Shown here: positions 1-10,000 of the stretch, in pieces | Layout of the letters: the number at the start of each line of letters is the position of its first letter | Position numbering within the stretch: position 1 is the first letter of the stretch | Source: Candidatus Binatia bacterium | Lineage (GTDB): Bacteria > Desulfobacterota > Binatia > HRBIN30 | Direction of reading: 5' to 3' | DNA: 64,000 nucleotides | Assembly: GCA_026004215.1 (NCBI GenBank) | Contig: BPIR01000001.1 | Location: 958,566 to 1,022,565 of the forward strand | Program-made: the position numbers and the translations under genes | Notes under the pieces: model-generated | Seen by the model: the letters and a program-made list of their open reading frames with translations, nothing else | Databases searched by the model: none | Told to the model about the DNA's origin: nothing

Positions 1-762
1 GTTGCTTTGTACATGGCCCGCGAAGTGGTGGAGGAAATCGCGCACGTGCAAGCGTTTCTGAAAATTATCGAGCGCGTTCTGCACTTCTATGGCCATACGC
101 TCGACGACTTGCGCTGGGCGAATCCATCGTTGGTGCTGGCGCAGACGTACGTCCGCGGCCACTGGCTGCTGGGCTGGCTGCGGGGCGACTTGTACTTTTA
201 CTACTTCACCCGCTTCGCCTTGAACGTGAACCAGAAGACCGTGGAACGGAGCACGATTGACGAAGAGCAACTGCATCCCGTAGTGCGGGAAATTCTGAAG
301 AACCATGCCACGGACGAAGCGCGGCACATGCAAATGTCGCGCGCCACGGGCATCGCCGCGCTGCGCCAGATGCGCAACCCGCTGAGCCGAGTCGTTGCGT
401 GCCTCGCTTACGCGCGCTTTGCGGCCAGCATCTTCATCGGCCGTCACAGCCGCGACTCGCGACGGACGCGGGAAACGCGGATCCGGACGTTGCAACTTGT
501 CGGCGTGGAACGCAAGCGCGCCGAACAAGCGTACCGCGAGTGGCGAGACCGCGTCCATCAGCCGGAGGATCCGCCTCTGGTCCGTACGGGGCGCGCGTAC
601 TTTTTGCGCTGCAACTCGGACTACATTGACGATTTGCCGGTAAGCGCCTGGGTGAAGCGACGGATGAAAAAGATTCTGTTCTCGGCATATCGCGACTTGC
701 CCCCTCCGGGTCTTCACCCGTTTGCACCGCCGCACTCGCGTGACTTGTCGGCAACCACTTGA
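1..762 (+). CDS. AurF-like diiron oxygenase, C-terminal part (5' end outside window)
   Basis: The reading frame is open to the left edge, so the N-terminal part is missing; the first in-frame ATG is at 13. Two metal-ligand motifs of ferritin-like diiron enzymes are visible, EEIAH near the start and DEARH about 90 residues later, separated by helical sequence. This fits the p-aminobenzoate N-oxygenase (AurF) family, which oxidises amines or related substrates. The C-terminus is basic and helical (a WVKRRMKK segment). The substrate cannot be read from sequence. The next gene, a WbqC-like gene, follows after 51 nt on the same strand, so co-transcription with the glycan cluster is possible. A general ferritin-like diiron hydroxylase is the main alternative. 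Confidence 0.7.
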   Translation, partial: VALYMAREVVEEIAHVQAFLKIIERVLHFYGHTLDDLRWANPSLVLAQTYVRGHWLLGWLRGDLYFYYFTRFALNVNQKTVERSTIDEEQLHPVVREILKNHATDEARHMQMSRATGIAALRQMRNPLSRVVACLAYARFAASIFIGRHSRDSRRTRETRIRTLQLVGVERKRAEQAYREWRDRVHQPEDPPLVRTGRAYFLRCNSDYIDDLPVSAWVKRRMKKILFSAYRDLPPPGLHPFAPPHSRDLSATT

Positions 763-813
763 GCCGATCTCTCACTTGCGCCGCGATGTGCGCTGGTTCC
801 ACACCCTCACCCG

Positions 814-1527
814 ATGCGTGTCGCCGGCATTCAACCCGGATACCTGCCCTGGCTGGGCTACTTCGATCAGATGCGGCGCGTGGACGCCTTTATCGTGGCC
901 GACGAAATGCAGTTCACCACCAGCGGCTGGGCGCACCGCAACCGCGTCCGCGCCCCTCACGGGCCCCATTGGCTCACCGTGCCCGTGCGCTACTCGTTGG
1001 GGCAACCGATCCACGAGGTGCAACTGAGCCCACACGTTCCGTGGGCGCACCAGCATCTCGAGTGGCTCGACCACTTTTACCGGCGCAGCCCGCACCGCAC
1101 CGAGATCTTGGCGGAAATCTCGCCGTTTCTCCTCCGCCCTGCCCAGCGGCTCGTGGAGGTGACCGTTCCTCTACTGCACCATCTGCGCGACCTGTTGGGG
1201 ATTTCCACGCCCCTTCTGGTGTCTTCCGAGCTTGGCCTGGAGAAGGTTTACGCAGACCGGTTTCCCGAGAAACCCGGGCCCACACATCGCATCGTGGCCT
1301 TCTTGCAGCACCTCGGGGCTACATCGCTCTTGCAAGGTGAAACCGCCCGCGCCTATCTCGACGTCGAGTTGTGCCGCCGTTATGGCATCGCGGTCGAATT
1401 TCACCATTATCAGCATCCGCAGTACCCCCAATTGTTCGCGCCGTTTATCTCGCACTTATCTGTGATCGACTTGCTCTTGTGCTGTGGCGTGGATGAATCT
1501 CGGCGGGTGTTGTTTTCCGTACCATGA
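814..1527 (+). CDS. WbqC-like family protein
   Basis: The 237-residue product opens with RVAGIQPGYLPWLGYFDQM, followed by VDAFIVADEMQFTTSGWAHRN, the hallmark N-terminus of the WbqC family (PF08889). Family members sit in O-antigen and other surface polysaccharide clusters and are thought to assist sugar or amino-sugar modification, but the reaction is not established. No signal peptide or membrane segment is seen, so the product is cytoplasmic. The start is the ATG at 814, and the stop overlaps the next start (ATGA at 1524). That coupling to a GT2 glycosyltransferase supports a role in glycan precursor synthesis. Confidence 0.85.
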   Translation: MRVAGIQPGYLPWLGYFDQMRRVDAFIVADEMQFTTSGWAHRNRVRAPHGPHWLTVPVRYSLGQPIHEVQLSPHVPWAHQHLEWLDHFYRRSPHRTEILAEISPFLLRPAQRLVEVTVPLLHHLRDLLGISTPLLVSSELGLEKVYADRFPEKPGPTHRIVAFLQHLGATSLLQGETARAYLDVELCRRYGIAVEFHHYQHPQYPQLFAPFISHLSVIDLLLCCGVDESRRVLFSVP

Positions 1528-2486
1528 GCAGCGCATCCAACGTGCCCAGCCTGTCGGTGGTGTCGCCGGTGTACAACGAATCGGCAACGGTAGAGGAACT
1601 CGTCTCGCGCACCATGGCCGTGCTTGTGGAGCTAACCGACCGGCACGAGTTCATTGTGGTGGACGACGGCAGTACCGACGACACGCCGCAGCGGCTCGAG
1701 GCGCTGGCGGCGCGTTATCCCGCATTGCGCGTGATCCGGCTGGTGCGCAACTTCGGGCAAAATGCGGCCCTGAACTGCGGTTTGTTTTGCGCCTCGGGGG
1801 ACTTCGTGGTGACGTTGGATGGGGACCTGCAGAATCCCCCTGAGGAAATTCCCAAGCTTCTGGCCGCCTTTTCTGAAGATGTAGACCTAGTCAGTGGCCT
1901 GCGTTCGCAGCGCCACGAACAGTGGTGGCGCTATATCGGCTCCCGAGCGGTGCACTGGATCGCACGGATCCTCGTTGGGCGCCCCTTGCAAGATTACGGG
2001 GGGCAATTCAAAGCCTATCGCCGCGAAGTCATCGAAGCCACACGTCAGGCCTGGTCGCCCGGAAAACCATTTTTCGCCCTCGCGGTGTGGCTGGGCTTTC
2101 GCGTGCGTGAAGTGCCCGTGCGGCACGAGCCGCGGATTCACGGCGGCACCCGCTACGGCGTTTTCGCCCTGACTCGCCTGAACTTGGACATCATCACGAG
2201 CTTTACAACGGCTCCGCTGCTGGTCCTCTGGGCACTGCCGCTCGTGTTTCTGGCGGCAACGGCCGCGCTGGGAATTGGCGCCTGGTGGCGAGGGGACCGC
2301 GCCTTCTGGTTGGCCTGTTTCCTAGCGCTGGGGCTGGCCGCCGTGAGCGGCGCTGTGGCCGTACTAGGTCTGTACGTGGCGCGCGTGTACCGCCTGGCGG
2401 CCGGAGGGAGGCGAGGGTGGGTGGAGCGACCGCCACGCGCGACACCGCCGGTATTTGTTCCGCTTTGGGAGCGCACCCGCGACTGA
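1524..2486 (+). CDS. GT2 glycosyltransferase, dolichyl/polyprenyl-phosphate sugar synthase type
   Basis: The 320-residue protein has the GT-A signatures DDGSTDDT (Asp47-Asp48) and DGDLQNPPEE (Asp99-Asp101), as in DPM1, ArnC and GtrB. After the catalytic domain, two hydrophobic segments at about 230-250 and 262-288 anchor it in the inner membrane, typical of bacterial GtrB/ArnC-like enzymes. Family members move a sugar from a nucleotide donor to a polyprenyl-phosphate carrier, making the donor used by GT-C enzymes on the periplasmic face. A GT39-type and a TMTC-like GT-C protein are encoded immediately downstream, which supplies obvious acceptor enzymes. The sugar is not deducible. The start ATG overlaps the upstream stop by 4 nt. 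Confidence 0.88.
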   Translation: MSSASNVPSLSVVSPVYNESATVEELVSRTMAVLVELTDRHEFIVVDDGSTDDTPQRLEALAARYPALRVIRLVRNFGQNAALNCGLFCASGDFVVTLDGDLQNPPEEIPKLLAAFSEDVDLVSGLRSQRHEQWWRYIGSRAVHWIARILVGRPLQDYGGQFKAYRREVIEATRQAWSPGKPFFALAVWLGFRVREVPVRHEPRIHGGTRYGVFALTRLNLDIITSFTTAPLLVLWALPLVFLAATAALGIGAWWRGDRAFWLACFLALGLAAVSGAVAVLGLYVARVYRLAAGGRRGWVERPPRATPPVFVPLWERTRD

Positions 2487-2493
2487 ACCCGCC

Positions 2494-4077
2494 ATGGTTG
2501 ACCTCCGTTCCTCCGCGCCCGACGTTTCCCCACGAATCGCAGCCTTGCTTCTCTTCTTGATTGTGCTGGCGGTTGTCGGGCTGCGGCTGCACTGGCTCCA
2601 GGTGCCTCTCGAGCGCGACGAAGGCGAATACGCGTACTTCGGCCAATTGATCTTGCAGGGTGGGCTTCCGTACCGCGACGCCTACAACATGAAGCCGCCC
2701 GGGATTTACTACGCTCATGCGCTGGCGCTGTGGTTATGCGGCGAAACGGCACAGGGGGTTCGGCTAGCCGTCACGGGGGTTTCTGTCGCCAGTGCCCTAC
2801 TTTTTTATGGAGTTGTTCGGCACTGGTTGACCCGCACCTCTTCGCTTCTGGCTACGGCGACGTTCGCGCTGCTCGCTGCCCACCATCGCTTGCTCGGCTT
2901 TGCCTCGAAAGCGGAGCATTTCGTGTTGCTCTTTGCCCTCGCAGGGTTGGCGGCCGGGTTGGGCAGTTTGCGCCGCCAGAGTGCGGCGCGCATGCTCGGC
3001 GCTGGGATTGCGTGCGGATTGGCCATGATGATGAAACCTACGGCCGTGGTGTTTCCGGCGTACCTGGCGTGGCACGCCGCAACCCAGCATGGTCGGAGCG
3101 ACCATGGCGGACTCATCCGCACGCTTTCCGCCTTGACGGCGGGATGCGTTCTGCCTGTCGCCTTGGCCTGGGGTTGGTTTTGGTCGCAGGGCGCAATCGA
3201 GCCCATGTGGTTTTGGACCGTCACCTACGCTCGCGAATACGCCAGTGCGGTACCTATACGGGACGGCCTTCGCCTGGCGGGAAGCACCATGATGCATGTT
3301 TTCGGAGGTGCGCCGGCCGTTTGGGCACTGGCAGTGCTGGGCTGGTGGCGATTGTGGCGGGCAAACACTCGTACCCGCTCGGGAATGTGGAGTTTCCTGC
3401 TTGCGGGCGCCGGTGCGGTAGCCCTCGGCTGGCGTTTTAGCGAACACTATTTCCTGCTCCTCGTACCGCAAGCGGCTCTGGGAGTCGGGTTGTGCGAGAG
3501 CTGCGCGGGGAAGCAGTTTCGGCGCTGGAGCGTCGCGTTCGCGGCAATGGTGATTGCGGGCTCAGGGGTGCAGGAATGGGTGCGGTTTCACGGAATGTCG
3601 CCCTCCGAAGTTTCGCGAACGATTTACGGCCGGAACCCGTTTCCCGAAGCGATCGACATTGCAAAGTACATCCAGGCCGCGACAACTCCATGGGAACGGG
3701 TCGCTGTGATCGGCTCGGAACCCGAAATTTATTTTTACGCGCGCCGGCGTGCGGCCACGGGATTCGTGTACACCTACCCCCTCATGGAATCGCACCTGTT
3801 TGCCCTCGCCATGCAGGAACAAATGATTCGTGAGATCGAAAGGGCACAGCCGCGGTTTCTCGTACTGGTCCACGTTCCGACCTCGTGGTCGCGGCAAGCC
3901 AACTCGCATGTGCGGATCCTCGATTGGTCGGCGGCGTATGCCAACAGCCTCTATCGGCCCTGCGGCTTGGTGGAAATACCCGAACACGGTTTCGGGCGGT
4001 CTGTGTGGGGGCAAGCGGCGCTGTACGCGCAGCCGCAAAGTGACATGTTCATTTCTGTCTTCGAGCGCATCTCATGA
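2494..4077 (+). CDS. GT39/PMT_2-like integral membrane glycosyltransferase
   Basis: The product has about 527 residues and is largely hydrophobic, with around ten or more membrane segments. After the first membrane segment comes LERDEGEYAYFGQLILQG with adjacent Asp42-Glu43. This is the first periplasmic loop acidic pair of ArnT, PMT and related GT-C enzymes that use polyprenyl-phosphate sugars. MKPPG follows at about residue 65. The frame is open to a TTG at 2455 inside the upstream gene, but the ATG at 2494 starts just after that gene's stop and is preferred. The role is probably periplasmic transfer of a sugar to a lipid or protein. The gene overlaps the next by 4 nt. Confidence 0.82.
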   Translation: MVDLRSSAPDVSPRIAALLLFLIVLAVVGLRLHWLQVPLERDEGEYAYFGQLILQGGLPYRDAYNMKPPGIYYAHALALWLCGETAQGVRLAVTGVSVASALLFYGVVRHWLTRTSSLLATATFALLAAHHRLLGFASKAEHFVLLFALAGLAAGLGSLRRQSAARMLGAGIACGLAMMMKPTAVVFPAYLAWHAATQHGRSDHGGLIRTLSALTAGCVLPVALAWGWFWSQGAIEPMWFWTVTYAREYASAVPIRDGLRLAGSTMMHVFGGAPAVWALAVLGWWRLWRANTRTRSGMWSFLLAGAGAVALGWRFSEHYFLLLVPQAALGVGLCESCAGKQFRRWSVAFAAMVIAGSGVQEWVRFHGMSPSEVSRTIYGRNPFPEAIDIAKYIQAATTPWERVAVIGSEPEIYFYARRRAATGFVYTYPLMESHLFALAMQEQMIREIERAQPRFLVLVHVPTSWSRQANSHVRILDWSAAYANSLYRPCGLVEIPEHGFGRSVWGQAALYAQPQSDMFISVFERIS

Positions 4078-5996
4078 AAGGCCCGACATCGCGCGGCCGC
4101 AAATTCCGCTGGATGCAGGTCGCCCTCGGCCTGGTGCTCGCCACGGCCACGCTTTGGGCATACGCCGATTTGCGCACGCACGAGTTTCTCCTGTACGATG
4201 ACAACGAGTACGTCTCCGAGCACCCCGTGATCCGGCGCGGCTTGAGCTGGGAGGGCATTGTCTATGTCTTCACGCAACCGCACCACGCCACGTGGCATCC
4301 GCTGACGGGCCTCTCCCACCTGCTCGACGTCACGTTGTTCGGGCTCTCGGCGCCAGCTCACCTGGCGGTGAACCTCGCGTTCCACATTGCCAACGCACTC
4401 CTACTTTTTGCTCTGTGGTGGCGGCTGCTCGATTCGGCGGCGGTGAGTTTTTGGATCGCGGCTGCATTTGCTCTGCATCCGCTGCACGTGGAGTCGGTGG
4501 CGTGGGTGTCGGAGAGAAAGGACGTTCTGAGCACGTGTCTCGCGCTCCTGGCCACACACGCCTATGTGGGCTGGGTCCGGCAGCCTACCGGCTGGCGCTG
4601 GTGGAGCGTCGCGGGCTGGTATGTGGCAGCGCTGTTGGCCAAGCCCATGGTCGTCACGCTCCCGCTTCTTCTCTTGCTGCTCGATTTCTGGCCACTGCGC
4701 CGAACTCAGGCACAGCGCCCCTGGTTCGAGCAATGGTGGCGGCTCGCGCGCGAGAAGACTGCGCTGTTTGTGCTGGCGTTCGCGTTCGGAGTCATCACCA
4801 TTGCCGCTCAAACGAGCCGCGGCGCGGTCGAACCCCTGGCTGCGAGCCCGCTGAGTTTCCGCCTGGCCAACGCTTGCCTGGCCTACGCGCTGTACCTTCG
4901 AGACCTGGTTTGGCCGCTCGGGCTGGCGGTGTTTTATCCGCGCCGCGCCGTTTCCGGCACGGAGCTTGCGCTGGCGATCAGCGTGTTGGCCGCCACGACG
5001 ACCATCGCCTGGGTGTGGCGACGCAGGTGCCCGTGGCTGTGGGTCGGCTGGCTGTGGTACGTGATCGCACTGGCGCCGGTGGCGGGGCTGGTGCAAGCGG
5101 GCGATCAGGCTCGTGCGGATCGCTTCACGTATCTGGCACTTACGGGCATCTTCGTTGCTGTCGGCTGGCAAACGCGGGAGTGGGTAGCGCGCGGGCGATG
5201 GGCGGCAAGGGGAAGTTGTGTGGCGGGGATGGTGCTGATCGGGTGGTGGTCGGCACGGACAGCAGTGCAGGTGCGTTACTGGCGCAATACCGAAACGCTT
5301 TTTCGCCACGCCCTCGAAGTTACCGAAAACAACCACGTGGCCCATGCCAATCTCGGAGCCGACTTGTTGCGCCAGGGTCGGGTGGACGAGGCATTTTTCC
5401 ACCTCGATCGTGCTTTGGCGATCCGCCCGTACGACCCCCTCGCGCGCCTGAGTCTCGGTGCCGCATATGCCGCACGCGGGCAATGGAACGAGGCCCTGGA
5501 CAATTATCGTCAAGTGCTCGCAGTCCGACCCAATCACGTCAGCGCCAACTTCAATGCCGCGCTCGTTTTGATGGAGATAGGCCAACGGGATGCTGCCCGG
5601 CAGCATCTTGAAGTTGCGTTACGCGAAGATCCGCACCACAGCAAAGCCTGGGTAGCGCTGGGAAGGATCCTCCTCGACAGCAACGAGCGCGATCCGGCCA
5701 TTGCGGCATATCGGCGCGCGCTGGAAATCGACCCGCGGTCGGTTGCAGCTCACGCGCAGCTAGCCGTCGCGCTCGAGCAAGCGGGGAACACCGAAGAAGC
5801 CCTGGTTCACTACCGTGAAGTAACCCGTTTAGTTCCGCAAGATGCGCGGGCCTGGTTCAATTTGGCGGCCGCACTGCGCGACGCGCAGCGGCTCGCACAG
5901 GCGAAAGAAGCGTTTGCGCAGGCGCTAGCCGTCGCCGAGCGGACGGGCGAGAGAGAAGTTGCGGCGCGCGTGCGTGAAGCTTTGGGCCAATTTTAA
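4074..5996 (+). CDS. TMTC-like GT-C membrane protein with C-terminal TPR repeats (first paralogue)
   Basis: The 640-residue protein has about 400 residues of membrane segments followed by roughly six tetratricopeptide repeats (about 422-630). YDDNEYV in the first loop carries the acidic pair Asp42-Asp43. HPLHVESVAWVSERKDVLS at 135-153 is the signature of the TMTC/DUF1736 family. In animals, TMTC1-4 O-mannosylate cadherin beta-sandwich domains using dolichyl-phosphate mannose; bacterial homologues are largely uncharacterised. The ATG at 4074 overlaps the GT39-type gene stop (ATGA), so the four genes 814-5996 look like one transcript. A paralogue of equal length lies at 16755-18677. Acceptor and sugar are unknown. 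Confidence 0.85.
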   Translation: MKGPTSRGRKFRWMQVALGLVLATATLWAYADLRTHEFLLYDDNEYVSEHPVIRRGLSWEGIVYVFTQPHHATWHPLTGLSHLLDVTLFGLSAPAHLAVNLAFHIANALLLFALWWRLLDSAAVSFWIAAAFALHPLHVESVAWVSERKDVLSTCLALLATHAYVGWVRQPTGWRWWSVAGWYVAALLAKPMVVTLPLLLLLLDFWPLRRTQAQRPWFEQWWRLAREKTALFVLAFAFGVITIAAQTSRGAVEPLAASPLSFRLANACLAYALYLRDLVWPLGLAVFYPRRAVSGTELALAISVLAATTTIAWVWRRRCPWLWVGWLWYVIALAPVAGLVQAGDQARADRFTYLALTGIFVAVGWQTREWVARGRWAARGSCVAGMVLIGWWSARTAVQVRYWRNTETLFRHALEVTENNHVAHANLGADLLRQGRVDEAFFHLDRALAIRPYDPLARLSLGAAYAARGQWNEALDNYRQVLAVRPNHVSANFNAALVLMEIGQRDAARQHLEVALREDPHHSKAWVALGRILLDSNERDPAIAAYRRALEIDPRSVAAHAQLAVALEQAGNTEEALVHYREVTRLVPQDARAWFNLAAALRDAQRLAQAKEAFAQALAVAERTGEREVAARVREALGQF

Positions 5997-6088
5997 AGCA
6001 AGGACCCGAAGCCCGGACGCGCCCGCGCTTGCCTTCGTCACCAGAGGGGGGCATGCGGGACTCCGTGCGGAAGGAGGTGCAAGGCACC

Positions 6089-6955
6089 ATGAAAAGTCGG
6101 TACCTGCTGTTCGTCATTGTCGTTCTGGGCTGGGTTCGCACGGAAGCGGTCGCGTTGCCCTTGCGTCATCGCTGCCCGCCCGACCAGGCCGCTGTCGGCT
6201 CGGTGTGCGTGGACAAGTACGAGGCAAGTGTGTGGCGGCTACCCGACGACCCCGTCATTATTCGCAAGGCTGTGCTCGGCTTTCTTTCCGCCGAGCAACT
6301 CCGTGCGCTGGGCGCCGAACAGCTCGGCACCATTCCCGATGGTACTTGCTCGGGGGAAGAATATGGGGCTCGATTCCCTCGCAACGGCCATTGGAGGGAG
6401 CGTCTCTACGCCCTGTCGCTCCCGGGTGTACTACCGAGCACATGCATCACGTGGTTTCAGGCCGAGCAGGCTTGCCGGCTTTCCGGCAAACGGCTGCTGA
6501 CCAATGCCGAATGGCAAGCCGCCGTGGCCGGCACACCGGACCCAAACGACAACGACGACGGCCGCACGACCTGCGTCACCGGCTCTGACTTTGCTGCACC
6601 GTCCGGATCGCGCTCCCAATGCGTATCCAACTGGGGCGTGTACGATTTGGTCGGCAACGTGTGGGAGTGGGTGGCGGACTGGACCGATCTCGCGCAAGCT
6701 TGCCGGTTTTGGCCAGAAGAATACGGCAGCGACATCAGCTGTATGGGTGCGAACGTCCCAACGGACACGAGTGCGTCCTCCCTCTGGAAGCGATGGTTTG
6801 CGCGCGAGCTCGTGGAGCCCAAGCCGGAGTGGCCGGGAGCCATAATCCGGGGCGGCAACTTTGCAACCGGCTCGCGCAATGGTGCGTTTGCGATCTTTGC
6901 CGGAGCGACCCCGAACAACGTGAGTCGCAGCACGGGTTTTCGTTGCGCGCGGTAA
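6089..6955 (+). CDS. Exported FGE/SUMF1-like (sulfatase-modifying factor fold) protein
   Basis: The 288-residue product starts with a signal peptide (MKSRYLLFVIVVLGWVRTEA) and carries formylglycine-generating-enzyme-fold signatures: VDKYEASVWRLP near the N-terminus, GNVWEWVADW in the middle and the family-typical C-terminal STGFRCAR. The fold includes true FGEs, EgtB- and PvdO-like enzymes and many proteins of unknown function. No sulfatase is nearby, so FGE activity should not be assumed. The frame is open to a TTG at 6029, but the ATG at 6089 has an AAGGAGG ribosome binding site 10 nt upstream and precedes the signal peptide. Processing and location are periplasmic or extracellular. Confidence 0.8.
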   Translation: MKSRYLLFVIVVLGWVRTEAVALPLRHRCPPDQAAVGSVCVDKYEASVWRLPDDPVIIRKAVLGFLSAEQLRALGAEQLGTIPDGTCSGEEYGARFPRNGHWRERLYALSLPGVLPSTCITWFQAEQACRLSGKRLLTNAEWQAAVAGTPDPNDNDDGRTTCVTGSDFAAPSGSRSQCVSNWGVYDLVGNVWEWVADWTDLAQACRFWPEEYGSDISCMGANVPTDTSASSLWKRWFARELVEPKPEWPGAIIRGGNFATGSRNGAFAIFAGATPNNVSRSTGFRCAR

Positions 6956-6956
6956 T

Positions 6957-7017
6957 GGAGCCTACCGGGCACGATGGCCATACCTCCCGTAAGCGCCACC
7001 GTGCCCGGCAAGGCTCC
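6957..7017. terminator. Long inverted repeat between convergent genes
   Basis: GGAGCC plus CCGGGCACG (6957-6973) is mirrored by CGTGCCCGG plus GGCTCC (7000-7017), giving a two-part stem around a 26-nt loop. It lies between the convergent FGE-like and DUF11 genes. There is no clear T-tract on either strand, so a bidirectional or RNA-stability role is inferred from position. Confidence 0.5.
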
Positions 7018-7022
7018 TGTTG

Positions 7023-10000
7023 CTACCGCGCGCGAATTTCGGTGGTCTGGGTACTGTTGACGACAGTGCCCGTGGCGTCGGTCAGCGTCATGGCAGTCGT
7101 GATCAATGCCCCGGGCACCGTGACACGGGGTACCAGCTTCAGTTTGACGATCCCTGCCGGCGGTGGGAGGTCCGCAAAGTACAGCGTGTTACCGTCTTGC
7201 GCCACTGGTGCGGGTATAGCCTCGATTAGATCCACGTCACTCGGAAGCACGATCACCATGGAGATCGGAGCCACACCGTTCCGGTAACGCGCACCGTACA
7301 CCATCGTGGATCCCGGGAAGACCTTACTGTTACCCTTGATAGCCCCGAACAACCTTTGCGGCCGGCGCACGACCGACTCGTGCGTGCACCGCCCCACCTC
7401 GAAGGATCCGCCGCTGTCCGACACCTCTGCGGTGGCGAGCAAGAGCAAGCCATCCGGTGCATCGGGCGCAACTTTCGTCGTGATTCGCACCTTGCCCGCT
7501 GTGGGCGGTAGGCTGTCCCAAATGTACAGTTCTCCGTCCACGGCAGACACAGGGGGCCAGACAGACTCCACATTGAGCCACTGCGGAATTTCTAAGGTGA
7601 GGCGGCGCTCGCCCGGATCCAGGCTCCAGTGGCGAGCCGTGTAGGTAATGTATCTTCCTGGTGCGGCATAGCGCTGCGCGCGCAGGAAACAGCGTTTGCG
7701 CGGGGTAACCAAACCACGCACGCGGAAGCGGTCGCTCGCGCTAAACCGCCGCCCAAATACATCTTCGACTGTTGCCGTGTTCTCCACCAACGTTCCGCTC
7801 ACGGCCGTGGACGACACTCGGACGCGAATGGTCGCTGTTTGGGCTGGTCCTGGCGGCAGGCTCGGCACACGCACGGTTACGGTCTGCCCGTCGACGCTGA
7901 CCGTTCCATCGCTCGCCGACGCTTCCAGCACTTCCAAAATTGCCGGAATCTGGTCCACTACGATGACATCGGCCAGGGGCTCGCTGCAGTTGGTCGTCCA
8001 AGACAACGTGTACACGACCTCGCTGCCCGGCTCCGCATTGCCGGCGTGCATCTTCCGGACATCAATGCCACAGTTACTCGGCAACTCGCCTCCAGGCGCG
8101 AGCCGGACCAGGACAGGATCGGACGCCGAGTTGTTTGCCGCATTGGCATCACCAGGGGTGGCCACGGTCGCCACGTTCGTCACCGTAGGATAGGCCGCAG
8201 ACCCTACCGCCACTTCGACAACGATGGTGCGAGTCTCGCCCGGAGCGATGACATTCGCGTGCGTACACGTGACGGTTTGGCCGCTTATGGTGCAGCTAAA
8301 CCCCGCGCCCGCAGCCGACTGCGGCGTCAAACCAGCAGGCAGAGCATCTTGCACCGTCGTCACGCCGCTCGTGGGCAACATACCGCGGTTTGTTACCACT
8401 AAAGTGAACGTGCCGGTTTCGCCCACGCGGAAGTTTCCGGTGTGAGATTTGGCGATGCTCAAGTCAATGAACGGCACCTGCACCGTGAAACTGGCGGAGT
8501 CAGAGGCGCTATCCCCCTGCGCGTCGCGAGCCTCGGCAGTATTCGTCACCGGCGTGCCCGGAGCCACGGAATTCACCGTCGCCAGGTATTGAACCCAAGC
8601 GACCGCTCCCGGGTCCAAGATGCCGAGGTTCACCTGCAAAGGCGTTTCGCTAATCACCGCCCCTTGGCTGACGATGACGCTACCCGGAACGAGCGTGAGC
8701 TGAGACGGTACAGCGTCATCCAAACGCACGTCCGTTGCCGCACTGCTGCCCCGGTTGGCCACGGTCAACGTGTACAACAGCGTCTCACCCGGGTTGATTC
8801 CGCCGCTTCCGTTCGTGTCGGACACAACGCGGAAGGATTTATCGAGGGTCAAGTCCGGATCTCCGGTCAGACCGGCGGGCGCGGACGTCAGGCACGTGGG
8901 CGCTATGCCGTCGTCAGAGTTTCCGTTGTCGTCCGTTTGCAGAGATGCCGGTTGACGTGCTGAGACCGTGCCTTGGTTGCAGAAAAGGCCGGAGCCATTG
9001 ACGACGCCCGTGATCGTGATGATCACGGTTTCGTTGGGGTCGATGTCTCCGATGTCGGGAATCACAATATTGTTCGAGGGTGGCGGGGCGGTGCCCTGGG
9101 TCGTAGCGATACCGGTAACGATCACGCCCGGAGGACCCATGGGAACAACGTCCGTGAACGTCACTGACTCCACAGTTACCGGCCCATCGTTGAACAGCGC
9201 AACGGTGTATTGAATGGTATCTCCGTCATTGATCGTGCCGGAGGGAGCGACGGAGTCCGTAAGCAAGGCCACCGTCTTCGTCGCACGCAACCGCCCGCGC
9301 GCACTGTTCTTCGTGATGACCACCGTAGGCTGGTCGCCGTTTTCGTCGACGCCGTCCCAGTCCGTCGGCTCCGGACTGGTCTCGTCAGAGTCTACCACGC
9401 CCTGATTCGCGATCACGGTGTGCCGGGGTGTACCCGGGTTCACTTGGACCTGGAATACAATGTCGACTGTGTCGCCCGGGTCCAAGTCACCGATCGTTGC
9501 CGTGATCGTGCTCCCGCTGATACTGGCCGACCCAGCCGAGGTGGTCAGGCTGCCCGGGACGTACGTGACGTACGGCGGCAGCACGTCTGTGAACACGACG
9601 TTGGAGACCGGCTCGGACCCATTGGTCAACACGACGGTGTATTCCAGGATGTCGTTCGGCAGAACCTCACCTCCGTTGAGATCTTCAACGGTTTTCACCG
9701 CATCGATGAACGCTTGTCCGCCGACGGTGACCGGGGCTGTGTCCAGCGTCGTGTAGTCGTTCACTCCGCCGCTCCCGTTGCGCCCGCTGTCTGGGGCTCC
9801 AGTGGCACCAGGCAGACTCGCCCAGGTCAACACGGCCTGGTTGTTCAACTGGTCACCGACCACAGCATACGGCTCGACGCGAGCCCGGTACGTAAAGCTC
9901 GTCGAACCTGCCAGAACCGTTAGCGCGGAAATGCGGAAGGTAAGGGTCTGGCCCGAAACCGTTACGTCTCCGGGCGGCAAGGTCGCCGACCCGCTCACGT

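Noticed and set aside
4401..5606. A 401-residue minus-strand open frame inside the first TMTC-like gene
   Set aside because: Antisense shadow of a well-supported protein with clear TMTC and TPR motifs.
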